A stretch of 64,000 nt of DNA, from assembly GCF_000702945.1 (NCBI RefSeq), contig NZ_JNLE01000005.1, positions 62,001 to 126,000 on the forward strand, in the 5' to 3' direction. This document shows, one piece after another, positions 24,518 through 32,941 of this stretch. Position numbers and translations under genes: made by a program. The notes beneath the pieces were generated by a model. That model was not told the origin of the DNA. It was given only the letters and a program-made list of their open reading frames with translations, and did not search any database. The DNA comes from Clostridium sp. KNHs205 (GTDB taxonomy: Bacteria; Bacillota; Clostridia; Lachnospirales; Lachnospiraceae). Within the stretch, counting starts at the first letter, position 1, and each line of letters starts with the position of its first letter.

Positions 24518-26800
24518 TTAAACAATCTTTCTTCTCTTAGGCTTAAAGAAACGAAGCCTTAAAGCATTGGTTACAACACAAACGGAACTTAAGCTCATAG
24601 CTGCTGCCGCAAACATAGGATTTAGTTTCCATTCAAGTATACCATAAAATACACCTGCTGCCAATGGTATGCCAATAGTATTGTAGAAAAATGCCCAGAA
24701 AAGATTCTCTTTGATATTCTTAATGGTTGCTTTACTAAGCTCAATGGCAGTAACTGCATCCAGCAGATCACTTTTCATTAATACGATATCCGCTGATTCA
24801 ATGGCGATATCCGTACCGGCACCAATCGCGATACCTACATCCGCTCTTGCAAGGGCAGGAGCATCGTTGATACCATCGCCTATCATGGCTACTTTTTTAC
24901 CTTTTTCCTGAAGTTTTCTGACTTCACTTTCTTTGTCCTGAGGAAGTACCTCTGCAACTACTCGGTCTATATGAAGCTGTTTTCTGATTGCTTCAGCGGT
25001 CTTCTTATTATCACCGGTCAGCATTACAACATCAATGCCCAGAGCTTTTAATTCCTCTATGGCTGCCTTACTGGTAGGTTTCACAACATCGGCTACTGCA
25101 ATAACTCCCAGAAGTGCATTGTCCTTTGCAAAATAAAGAGGTGTTTTACCGTTTTCAGAAAAAGCATCTGCCTTCTGTTCAAGCTTAGATGTGTCAATTC
25201 CCTGCTCCTTCATTAAAGCAAGGTTTCCGGAGTAATAATCTTCTCCGCCTATTTTAGCCAATATGCCTCTTCCTGATACAGCTTTGAATTCATTGACGTC
25301 CTCATATCTAATGCCTTTTTCTTTGGCTTTCTCCAGGATAGCTTCTGCTAATGGATGTTCCGAGGGCTTCTCAATGGCTGCTGCTGCCTGTAACAGCTCT
25401 TCTTCCGTAATTCCTGCTGCCGTAACAATATCTGTTACTCTTGGTTTACCTTCTGTTATGGTACCGGTTTTATCAAGAATTACCGTATTGACCTTATGAG
25501 CTATTTCCAGTGCTTCTGCGGATTTGATCAATATTCCGTTAGTGGCACCTTTTCCGGTGCCTACCATGATAGCAACAGGTGTTGCAAGGCCAAGGGCACA
25601 GGGGCAGGATATAACCAGCACTGCAATACCTATGGATAATGCAAACTCAAAGGTCGCACCGGTTAACAGCCAGATAATAGTAGCCAGAACTGCAATACTG
25701 ATTACTACCGGAACAAAGATTCCGCTGATCTTATCGGCCAGCTTGGCAATTGGTGCCTTTGAGGAATTGGCATCCTCCACAAGCTGGATAATCTGTGCCA
25801 GTGTAGTGTCATTTCCAACTTTTTCTGCCCGGAATTTAAAGAAACCGGTCTTATTTATGGTAGCACCGATAACCTTATCGCCGGGAAGCTTCTCTACAGG
25901 TATGCTCTCACCGGTGAGGGCTGACTGGTCAATTGCTGTACTGCCTTCTGTGATAATACCGTCTACCGGCACGCTCTGCCCCGGACGAACAGCCAGGATA
26001 TCCCCGATCACTACCTCTTCAATGGGAATTTCTTTCTCTTCCCCATTTCTTATGACCATTGCTGTCTTAGGTGACAAATCCATCAGTTTACTGATAGCCT
26101 CAGAAGTCTTGCCTTTCGATCTTGCTTCAAGGAATTTACCGAGGGTTATAAGGGTTAAGATAGTTGCTGCTGACTCAAAATAAAGATCCATGGAGTATTT
26201 CATAACTGCATCCATATCCATATGTCCAAGGCCATAGCCAATCATAAATATGGCGAACACTCCGTACACTACCGCTGCACCGGAGCCAATGGCAATGAGG
26301 GAGTCCATATTGGGGTGTCCCTTAAAGAGCGTCTTAAAGCCTACCTGGAAATACTTCCTGTTAACATACAGGATAGGCAGGGTCAGCAGAAACTGTATAA
26401 ATGCAAAGGTTACTGCATTCTTATCTCCATGGAGAAAACCTGGCAGAGGAAACTTAAACATATGTCCCATTGCAATGTAAAGCAAAGGTATCAGAAAGAT
26501 TGCAGATACAATGATACGGAATTTCATTTCCTTTAGTTCTGACTGCACTCTGTTCTCAGTTTTCTCGGTGCCTGCCGCCTCCTGTCCTTTTACAAACAAG
26601 GAAGCATGATAGCCTGCATTCTCAACAGACTGGATTATGGTATTTTCGTTGGTGACCTCCTTATCGTAGTCTACCAGCATGCTGTTACCAAGAAGATTAA
26701 CAACTACAGAGCTTACCCCCTGCACATTCTTAACACTCTTCTCAACTGCCGCTGAGCAGGCCGAACAGGTCATTCCCGTAACAGTGAATTTTTGACTCAT
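24518..26800 (-). CDS. copA: Copper-exporting P1B-type ATPase CopA
   Basis: Cu(I) efflux pump of 760 residues in the cytoplasmic membrane. One N-terminal HMA domain with GMTCSAC (Cys12, Cys15), actuator TGES, the ion-translocation motif SCPCALGLATP near residue 400, phosphorylation motif DKTGTIT near 443, SEHPLAEAI with the P1B-specific His-Pro, and MIGDGINDAPAL. The last helices contain YNTIGIPLAAG and MSLSSVCVVTNALRL, the Cu(I)-type (P1B-1) signature. Start chosen at the ATG with AGGAGAGG upstream. It is the first gene of the copper operon and is preceded by a promoter and a CsoR-type palindrome. Confidence 0.96.
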   Translation of the reverse strand: MSQKFTVTGMTCSACSAAVEKSVKNVQGVSSVVVNLLGNSMLVDYDKEVTNENTIIQSVENAGYHASLFVKGQEAAGTEKTENRVQSELKEMKFRIIVSAIFLIPLLYIAMGHMFKFPLPGFLHGDKNAVTFAFIQFLLTLPILYVNRKYFQVGFKTLFKGHPNMDSLIAIGSGAAVVYGVFAIFMIGYGLGHMDMDAVMKYSMDLYFESAATILTLITLGKFLEARSKGKTSEAISKLMDLSPKTAMVIRNGEEKEIPIEEVVIGDILAVRPGQSVPVDGIITEGSTAIDQSALTGESIPVEKLPGDKVIGATINKTGFFKFRAEKVGNDTTLAQIIQLVEDANSSKAPIAKLADKISGIFVPVVISIAVLATIIWLLTGATFEFALSIGIAVLVISCPCALGLATPVAIMVGTGKGATNGILIKSAEALEIAHKVNTVILDKTGTITEGKPRVTDIVTAAGITEEELLQAAAAIEKPSEHPLAEAILEKAKEKGIRYEDVNEFKAVSGRGILAKIGGEDYYSGNLALMKEQGIDTSKLEQKADAFSENGKTPLYFAKDNALLGVIAVADVVKPTSKAAIEELKALGIDVVMLTGDNKKTAEAIRKQLHIDRVVAEVLPQDKESEVRKLQEKGKKVAMIGDGINDAPALARADVGIAIGAGTDIAIESADIVLMKSDLLDAVTAIELSKATIKNIKENLFWAFFYNTIGIPLAAGVFYGILEWKLNPMFAAAAMSLSSVCVVTNALRLRFFKPKRRKIV

Positions 26801-26931
26801 AATAAAACCTCTCCTGTCGCAGGTTGCTGCGATGTCCTTTCTTTTTATTATTCCCGGAATCTTGTAAAGCATGATATAGAAAGCAATGGCTTTTATAATT
26901 CATTTTAATTCCCGGTAAAATTCTACTACCA

Positions 26932-26987
26932 CACCCCCGTGGGGTGTCTACAGGATAAAAATACATCATTCTTCTCCATCTGTCAAG
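26932..26987 (-). promoter_or_regulatory. copA promoter with CsoR-type operator
   Basis: On the minus strand TTGACA (26982-26987), a 17-base spacer and TATTTT with an upstream TG (-10 at 26959-26964). Just downstream, at the expected transcript start, is the GC-rich palindrome ACACCCC-CGT-GGGGTGT (26932-26948). G/C-tract palindromes of this kind are the known CsoR operator type. It stands out sharply from the AT-rich surroundings. Confidence 0.85.
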
Positions 26988-27054
26988 TACTTATATGAGA
27001 AATAATATCAATTCCCAGAAAATTTGTATCCATATGAGTACAGAAAATTATATA

Positions 27055-27228
27055 AACAGAAGAACGAATCCACGCCTATGAAAAAAAGCATTAGAAGGCC
27101 TTTTTCTCTGGACATTTTTGCTATATTACAGGACAGAATGTTTGAGGGAGTTATCTGTTCTATAATACGTTAAAAGCAAAATTTTCAGTGAATAAGGACT
27201 TCTTATGCCTTGAAATTGGAGATGAGTT
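27055..27228 (+). repeat. Palindromic repeat, family 1, copy B (degraded)
   Basis: A shorter copy aligned with copy C: it keeps CGCCTATG, CATTAGAAG, TTTCTCTG, TGTTTGAG, GAGTTATCTGTT and GGACTTCTTATGCCTTG in order, but the middle and inner stems carry several mismatches and the outer stem is lost. It sits between copA and the chemoreceptor gene and ends at the chemoreceptor stop codon. Confidence 0.7.
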
Positions 27229-27230
27229 TT

Positions 27231-29288
27231 TTAGGAAAGTCTAAACATCTTAACAGAGCTTTCCATTCTTACAGCTTCTTTGTTAAGTTCTTCTACGGTG
27301 TTCTTCAAATCCTCCACTGCTTTTAACTGTTCATTTGCGGTATCCCCTAACTGTGCAGAAGCGGCTGAGGTCTCTTCAAGGGTAGCTGAAATACTTTCCA
27401 CAGCACCTAGTGTCTCACTTTTCAGTTCACCAATTCTTGCAAGGCCTGTTGTGATCTCATTTAAGCTTTCTGTAAGCCTGGTTACATGGGACCGGATACC
27501 ACGAAAACCTTCTGTTGTCTCCTTAAGGGTTCTTTCCTGCTTCAATACAATATCATCTGCTTTTGTGGCCACTCTGGCTGTATCCGCAGTACTCTTTTGT
27601 ATTCCGGCAACGATAGCGGCGATTCTGCCCGCCTCTAAGGAAGACTGGTCTGAAAGCTTTCTTATCTCATCTGCCACAATAGAAAAACCCTTTCCGTAGG
27701 CGCCGGCTCTGGCCGCTTCTATTGAGGCATTTAAAGAGAGCAGTCTTGTTTGCTCTGCTATCTCATTGATAGCTTCTACTATGTTAATAATAGCAGCTGA
27801 CTGTTTCTCCAGAGCCGTTATATTGTTGATGACTGCTCTGGTAATCTCAGAGGTGTCTCTTTGCTTTCGATTCAGCGCCTCCATATTTTCAAGGCCTTTT
27901 CTTAAAGTATCCTCTGTTTCTCCTGCAACCGCCTGGATATTTCCTGCGTTTTTTTCCTGTGTACCAATAAGCCCTGCCAGGTCAGACATAGTGATAAAGC
28001 AATTCTGGGCATCCTTTGCCAGGGAGGATATACCCTCTTCAATTTCCGTTGTTGTCAAAGCAATGTCTTTCGTTGCATTTACCAGTATTTCAGAAGACCT
28101 GGATACCTTTGAGGACATTTCTGTTGTCTGTCTGCTTATCCTTAATATATCCCGGATCAAGGTCCTCATTCCCTCAAACATAGAATTAATGCTCTGTGCC
28201 AAAAGCCTGAACTCATCTTTTCTCTTTAATCTAAGTTCCTGGCTTAGGTTGCCTGTAGCTGCTGCATCCAGAATATAATTGGTTTTTCCAATCGCTGCAC
28301 TGATACTGCCTGAAATAGAAATTCCTACAAACAGTGCTATTACTACTGCCAATATCATAATCAATATGGTTACTATCTTCACAGCATTTGCCTGCTCTGT
28401 CACCAGGTTTTCAGGTATTAAAGCAAAGACCAGGGAGCTGCTTACTGCTGATTTTGTATAAACAAACAGGTATTTACTCTCCTTGTATATTACATAATCG
28501 GCTGCTGAGGCCTCCTTGCCCTTAAGAGCCTGCTTATAATAGGCACTTTGAGTTATAACTTCAGCGGCTTTCTCTTCTCCGTTCGCTATGCATTTTCCAT
28601 CCGCAGTTACGAAACCGGAAATACTTCCGCTGCCAAAATCTGATTTCTTTAAGATGCCGGTAAAAAAACTTCTGTCCACATCAATAACCACGTAACCAAC
28701 CTGCTTATATGCAGAGTTTGTAATTTTCTTAATATATGAAATACCGTAATCCGAAGTATTAACTTTTAAAACAGTATCAAGGTACGGATGTGTTCCAATC
28801 CAGTTCAGTTCCTTTCCATCACCCGTAATAACCGCGTGGTCCTCTGAGGCCAGAAATTCCGAATACAAACTGTCCTTTAATGTCCCTGCTGTTGATACCG
28901 GGTGCCCGTAGTCTGCGAATACCGTGATATCTGCAATGGACTTATCAGCTGCCACAGCTGCCAGTATCTTCTTCTGAATTTCTTTATACCTGCTGATTTC
29001 ATCTGTCGGTTTACCGGAATAATATTTGGAGTAATACTTCTGAGTGGTTTCATCGGTAATGATATCGATTGCTTTGCTGGAAATATTGGTTAAACCCAGA
29101 TCAAAATACTCTCCCATCATGTTAAGGCTTACTTTACTGGAATTAATGTAATTGGATACCATACCTCTGGATGCCAGCCAAAAGCTTACTACTCCCAATA
29201 TTATTATAAACACAACGGGTATCAAAAAACCTAGCACCAGACGTTTTCTGATACTGTAGTTAACTCTGTTCTTCCTTTGTGCTTTCAC
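27231..29288 (-). CDS. Methyl-accepting chemotaxis protein
   Basis: Transmembrane chemoreceptor of 685 residues. TM1 at about 17-38, an extracellular Cache-type sensing region to about 290, TM2 at about 305-328, a HAMP linker, and a long cytosolic coiled coil with the hairpin tip EIAEQTRLLSLNASIEAARAG, which contacts CheA/CheW. The start is GTG with a good GGGAG site. The gene follows the F5/8-type protein by 18 bases, so it is co-transcribed with a carbohydrate-active enzyme and a sugar-binding-like protein. Sensing of a polysaccharide product is a reasonable inference from the operon, not from the sensor sequence itself. Confidence 0.93.
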   Translation of the reverse strand: MKAQRKNRVNYSIRKRLVLGFLIPVVFIIILGVVSFWLASRGMVSNYINSSKVSLNMMGEYFDLGLTNISSKAIDIITDETTQKYYSKYYSGKPTDEISRYKEIQKKILAAVAADKSIADITVFADYGHPVSTAGTLKDSLYSEFLASEDHAVITGDGKELNWIGTHPYLDTVLKVNTSDYGISYIKKITNSAYKQVGYVVIDVDRSFFTGILKKSDFGSGSISGFVTADGKCIANGEEKAAEVITQSAYYKQALKGKEASAADYVIYKESKYLFVYTKSAVSSSLVFALIPENLVTEQANAVKIVTILIMILAVVIALFVGISISGSISAAIGKTNYILDAAATGNLSQELRLKRKDEFRLLAQSINSMFEGMRTLIRDILRISRQTTEMSSKVSRSSEILVNATKDIALTTTEIEEGISSLAKDAQNCFITMSDLAGLIGTQEKNAGNIQAVAGETEDTLRKGLENMEALNRKQRDTSEITRAVINNITALEKQSAAIINIVEAINEIAEQTRLLSLNASIEAARAGAYGKGFSIVADEIRKLSDQSSLEAGRIAAIVAGIQKSTADTARVATKADDIVLKQERTLKETTEGFRGIRSHVTRLTESLNEITTGLARIGELKSETLGAVESISATLEETSAASAQLGDTANEQLKAVEDLKNTVEELNKEAVRMESSVKMFRLS

Positions 29289-29306
29289 GTTATCTCCCTC
29301 TGTGCT

Positions 29307-29942
29307 TTATTTCTGGTAGACTTCAAATTCCGCCAGCTGACCTCCGCCGGATCCGGTATTTTCTGTAAAAACAAGCTGTACATATCTGGCTTCTGCATTA
29401 TCAAAGAACAATTGGGCTTCGTTACCCATATCCGGATCAAAGGTATATTGCTTTGCTTCTGCCAGAGGTGTGAAATTTTCTCCGTCATCACTGATATTGA
29501 CAGCTATGGTCTGGGTTCTTTTCCCCCATACCGCCATAGGGCTTAGAGCTAATCTGATTGCCTGAAACTTCTCTTTCTTTTCTAAATCCACTGTAAGGTA
29601 ATTGGGGTAATCCGGTTTACCCTCCCAGTAAGACACTCCTACTGCTATTCCATCCGTTGTTTTTCTGGGTGTATATACATCCGCAAAGCTGCTGGCTTTT
29701 ACTTTCTTTTTTAGAGCTATATTGGTGCCTTCCGGAAGTACCAATGCATATTCCGCTTTCTTAAAATCCGGATGCTCCATACTCTCGGTCTGTTGTATAG
29801 TGTTTATTACGGTAATATTTGCCGGGGTTAATTCCTTTGACGGCTCTTTTATACTGTCAGGTGCAAAACCAATCAGGTAGATATTGACTGCCAATAACAG
29901 AACTATTACTACAGGACGTATAATCTTCATCTTATTAACCAT
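29307..29942 (-). CDS. Membrane-anchored F5/8 type C (CBM32-like) domain protein
   Basis: N-terminal hydrophobic anchor at about residues 7-27 (no lipobox), a short linker and a discoidin-like beta-sandwich covering about 70-211: NIALKKKVKASSFADVY, KTTDGIAVGVSYWEGKPDYP, NYLTVDLEKKEKFQAIRL, and the C-terminal ARYVQLVFTENTGSGGGQLAEFEVY are the classic F5/8 type C landmarks. Such domains bind carbohydrate. No catalytic domain is attached. It lies 24 bases after the GH28-like gene and 18 before the chemoreceptor. The start may be at 29942 or at the ATG four codons later; the ribosome binding site AGAAAGG is only one base from the first ATG. Confidence 0.8.
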   Translation of the reverse strand: MVNKMKIIRPVVIVLLLAVNIYLIGFAPDSIKEPSKELTPANITVINTIQQTESMEHPDFKKAEYALVLPEGTNIALKKKVKASSFADVYTPRKTTDGIAVGVSYWEGKPDYPNYLTVDLEKKEKFQAIRLALSPMAVWGKRTQTIAVNISDDGENFTPLAEAKQYTFDPDMGNEAQLFFDNAEARYVQLVFTENTGSGGGQLAEFEVYQK

Positions 29943-29966
29943 ACCTTTCTAGATTCCTATGAACCT

Positions 29967-31529
29967 CTACCGAATTATCAGATTTTCTGTGGTAGCAGCG
30001 TCTATCTCAAATTTTCCCTGTTCAAAATCAAGAATTTTCTCACCCAGGATTTCAAGATTAGTAATGGAAATATTGCTGATCTTATGTTTTTCATCAAAGC
30101 CTTCTATTCTGGAAGGGCTGAACTTACCGGAAAGCACCTTTACATTATCAATAGTTACTCCGTCTATTACTCCTCTTTCTTTGGTTGACGTCCAATTAGA
30201 GGTCTTTGGTATATGCAGGTCTATGAGATAAGGCATCTCATCCCCATCTCCTGAGCCCATCTGTGCATTTTCTACGGTAATATTCTGAAAGGTAATAGCT
30301 TTCACTGCTGCATCATCTGCATTATGTACCGATATAACAGGCTTATGGTAATTGTTCAGGATAGTAATGCCATCAAATTTGATATCTGTAATGGATACCC
30401 CCTCCACCTGTCCTTTGTTGGTCTCGTAACCGATTTCCATAGACTGGGCAAAATCGGTCCAGAGCTGCATATTCTGAAAGGTTATATTGGAAGAGCTTCC
30501 TTCATAATTCTTAACCACCAGTGAATCATCCCAGCTTCTTACAAAGCAATTGGATATCTGATAATTTGTACAAGACTGCAGTGTTATTCCATCACCATTA
30601 GGTCTTGAGGAAATGATCCTTATACCATCGATAATTCCATTGGCAGAACTTTTTGCAGAACAAACCCAGGCATTGGGGTTTAAGACAATAATATCTTCCA
30701 AGGTTACCCCATCACAGTTATCGAATTTTAAAGGAACATAAGCCGTCTTTCCCATCCAGCCCTCAAAACCGGAGCCGTCTAAGATACCTCTGCCGGCAAC
30801 TTTAACATTCTTTGCATAATTGGCATTGATAATGCCGTGAACAACTGCACCTCCTGCCAGGTATAACGTCTGGTTATCCTCTAAGATGATATTTTCTATA
30901 TTCCATTCCCCAGGTCCTATGTATTTGATGGTATCCGTGCTCTTTGTGGGAGCCTCTGTATCTATAGGATTAGCAAAGATATGAAGGGCACGCTCCGGTG
31001 AGTCATTATAGGTAACTGTATAATTACCCGGTTCTGTCACAGTAAAGGTAACCGTTCCTTCCTGTTTGTTTACCACCGGTGTTATATTACTGCTTAAAGG
31101 ACTTATTTTTGCTGATTGCAGCTCCATCGCTTTAAGAGTGACCTGAATTTCAACAGCACCTTCAAAATCAAAATAGGTTATAGGTGTTCTGGACTGAGGC
31201 GGCATATAATTCTGATACCATACTCTGGAATGATTCACATTGGTATCATATACATAACAGTCATTGCCATTAACCTTTACCTGTGTATCGGTACAATGCA
31301 GCAGAGCATAATTTCTCTCCTTTTCGCTGGCACTGACCAGGTCCTCTGCTGTTGCATCTTTTAAGGATTCAGGTCCGTCATAAAGTACCAGCTTTGTATT
31401 CTCGTAATTCATCATCTTACTGACCTCTAAACTTCTGTCTCTTAAGTTTTTTCCTGCCACTCCGGCTGTAACAACCAATACAAGGATTAGAAACCATTGA
31501 ATCAGTGTTATTGCTTTCTTCTTATCCAT
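29967..31529 (-). CDS. Membrane-anchored GH28-like right-handed beta-helix protein
   Basis: Predicted extracellular polysaccharide hydrolase of about 520 residues. Membrane anchor at about 8-26, a beta-rich N-terminal domain (about 60-200), then a parallel beta-helix. The strip NGDGITLQSC and RSWDDSLVVK corresponds to the NTDG and GDD catalytic-Asp motifs of GH28 polygalacturonases, and SMEIGYETNKG sits where GH28 has its Gly-His-Gly segment; these deviations mean the substrate need not be pectin. Other beta-helix families such as GH49 are possible. Start chosen at the ATG preceded by TAGGGGTG. First gene of an operon with the F5/8-type protein and a chemoreceptor. Confidence 0.75.
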   Translation of the reverse strand: MDKKKAITLIQWFLILVLVVTAGVAGKNLRDRSLEVSKMMNYENTKLVLYDGPESLKDATAEDLVSASEKERNYALLHCTDTQVKVNGNDCYVYDTNVNHSRVWYQNYMPPQSRTPITYFDFEGAVEIQVTLKAMELQSAKISPLSSNITPVVNKQEGTVTFTVTEPGNYTVTYNDSPERALHIFANPIDTEAPTKSTDTIKYIGPGEWNIENIILEDNQTLYLAGGAVVHGIINANYAKNVKVAGRGILDGSGFEGWMGKTAYVPLKFDNCDGVTLEDIIVLNPNAWVCSAKSSANGIIDGIRIISSRPNGDGITLQSCTNYQISNCFVRSWDDSLVVKNYEGSSSNITFQNMQLWTDFAQSMEIGYETNKGQVEGVSITDIKFDGITILNNYHKPVISVHNADDAAVKAITFQNITVENAQMGSGDGDEMPYLIDLHIPKTSNWTSTKERGVIDGVTIDNVKVLSGKFSPSRIEGFDEKHKISNISITNLEILGEKILDFEQGKFEIDAATTENLIIR

Positions 31530-31640
31530 CTGGACACCCCTAAGGAAGATTCTCTCTCCCTGCCACAAAATTTCGCCGAAAGATTATGTGTGGCACCTTT
31601 TCTCAGATTTTCTTTCAGCTAAACCTTCTATTTTTTAACC

Positions 31641-31948
31641 TGTTGAGCTTTTTGCTGTTTGAGAGCATTTAAATTATTTAAGCTATTTATCTTGCCAAAG
31701 TTTTTTATCTTGTTGAGCTTTTTTATCTTGTTGAGCTTTTTACCTTGCTGAGCGTTTTATTTTGCAAGCTTTTTACCTTGCCGAGCTTTTTATTTTTCCG
31801 AGCTTTTATTTTTCCGAGCTTTTATTTTTCTGAGCTTTTATTTTTCTGAGCTTTTATTTTTCCGAGCTTTTTTGTAGCTTTTTCTTTTATAGCTTTTATT
31901 TTATAGCTTTTATTTTATAGCTTTTATTTTGTAGCTTTTCTCTTTCTG
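31641..31948. repeat. AT-rich tandem repeat array downstream of pgmB
   Basis: About 18 imperfect units of 14-18 bases; the core unit is GAGCTTTTATTTTTCC (16 bases), shortening to GCTTTTATTTTATA (14 bases) at the pgmB-proximal end. The array fills most of the 448-base gap between pgmB and the GH28-like operon. Neighbouring units are more alike than distant ones, as expected from slippage expansion. No reading frame or spacer structure. Confidence 0.9.
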
Positions 31949-31977
31949 CAAACATTTCCTTCTCCTACAGCAGTCTG

Positions 31978-32628
31978 TTAAGCCTCAAGAATTGCTTTCC
32001 AGTCTATCTCTGCCTCAAGACCTGTTGCTTCATAATCTGCCCGTAACTGCTCGTATTCACTTCCCACGCCAAGAGTCTTCATATGAGCTGCTTTACCAGC
32101 TACGATACCAGCCAGGGAATCCTCAACCACCAGACAGTCCTCATATTTCAGTCCCAGCTTATTGGCAGCTACTTCAAAGACCTCCGGATCAGGTTTGGAC
32201 CTTGTAATATCAAGCCCGCAGCTTACCTTGTCTATGTACTTCATTAGTCCGGTCTTCTCAAGAATAAGTGGAGCATTTTTACTTACGGAACCTATACCAA
32301 TAAGGATTCCCTTGCTTTTAAGCATCTTAAGGCATTCTGTCACTCCCGGAAGAATTGCTCTTTCATCCAGTTCCTCTAGCAGTTCCTTGTAGTAATTATT
32401 CTTTCTCTCTGCAAGCTCTTCTTTCATTTCCTTACTGTAGATCTTACTGCCCTTGCTTAATACCACCTCCAAGGATTCCATTCTGCTGACACCCTTTTGT
32501 TTCTTATTATCTTCTCTGGTAAATTTATCTATACCAAGTTCCACGGCCAGCATCTTCCAGGCTTTAAAATGAAGCTCATCGGTTGATACCAATACACCGT
32601 CTAAATCAAAAATTACTCCTTTTATCAT
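31978..32628 (-). CDS. pgmB: Beta-phosphoglucomutase
   Basis: HAD-superfamily phosphomutase (216 aa) converting beta-glucose 1-phosphate to glucose 6-phosphate. Motif I is FDLDGVLVSTDELHFKAWK with nucleophile Asp8 and acid/base Asp10, typical of beta-PGM; the cap follows, with motif II IGSVSKNA and motif III KPDPEVFEVAANKLG/VVEDSLAGI. The ATG at 32628 has AAGGAG upstream. It is divergent from the LacI regulator and adjacent to a GH65 phosphorylase operon. GH65 enzymes release exactly this sugar phosphate, so the context strongly supports the assignment. Confidence 0.93.
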   Translation of the reverse strand: MIKGVIFDLDGVLVSTDELHFKAWKMLAVELGIDKFTREDNKKQKGVSRMESLEVVLSKGSKIYSKEMKEELAERKNNYYKELLEELDERAILPGVTECLKMLKSKGILIGIGSVSKNAPLILEKTGLMKYIDKVSCGLDITRSKPDPEVFEVAANKLGLKYEDCLVVEDSLAGIVAGKAAHMKTLGVGSEYEQLRADYEATGLEAEIDWKAILEA

Positions 32629-32941
32629 AATTTCGTCTCCTTTATTCCTTTTGTATTTATATGACAAATTCCTATACATCCTTGAAAATCTTTTGATTTC
32701 TCCTCATTATGAGTTATGCATATAACTTCTTAAAATTTCTTCTTTCAGAGTCTTTATATATTTTTCCTGCATAATCATGACCTTTTCTAATCACAGCTTC
32801 TTCTATGATATTGTGCTTTTTAAGCCTGGCAGCAGAACTCAAAGGTGTGCAATTTATTTAATCTGTACATTTCCGGTCAGGTATGTTAAACTGTTTGTAC
32901 TTTGGTTTAACATTAAACTTGTGATAGAAAGGAACATGAAA
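32629..32941. promoter_or_regulatory. pgmB / lacI-type divergent region with operator
   Basis: Contains GTTTAACATTAAAC (32905-32918), a 14-base near-palindrome matching the operators upstream of the sugar-binding protein gene, 24 bases before the regulator start, and a half-site GTTAAAC about 20 bases further upstream. The position fits autorepression and possibly joint control of pgmB. Confidence 0.75.

Noticed and set aside
27055..27228. Insertion sequence remnant before the chemoreceptor
   Set aside because: No transposase fragment is readable in any frame; the sequence aligns instead with the palindromic repeat family 1.
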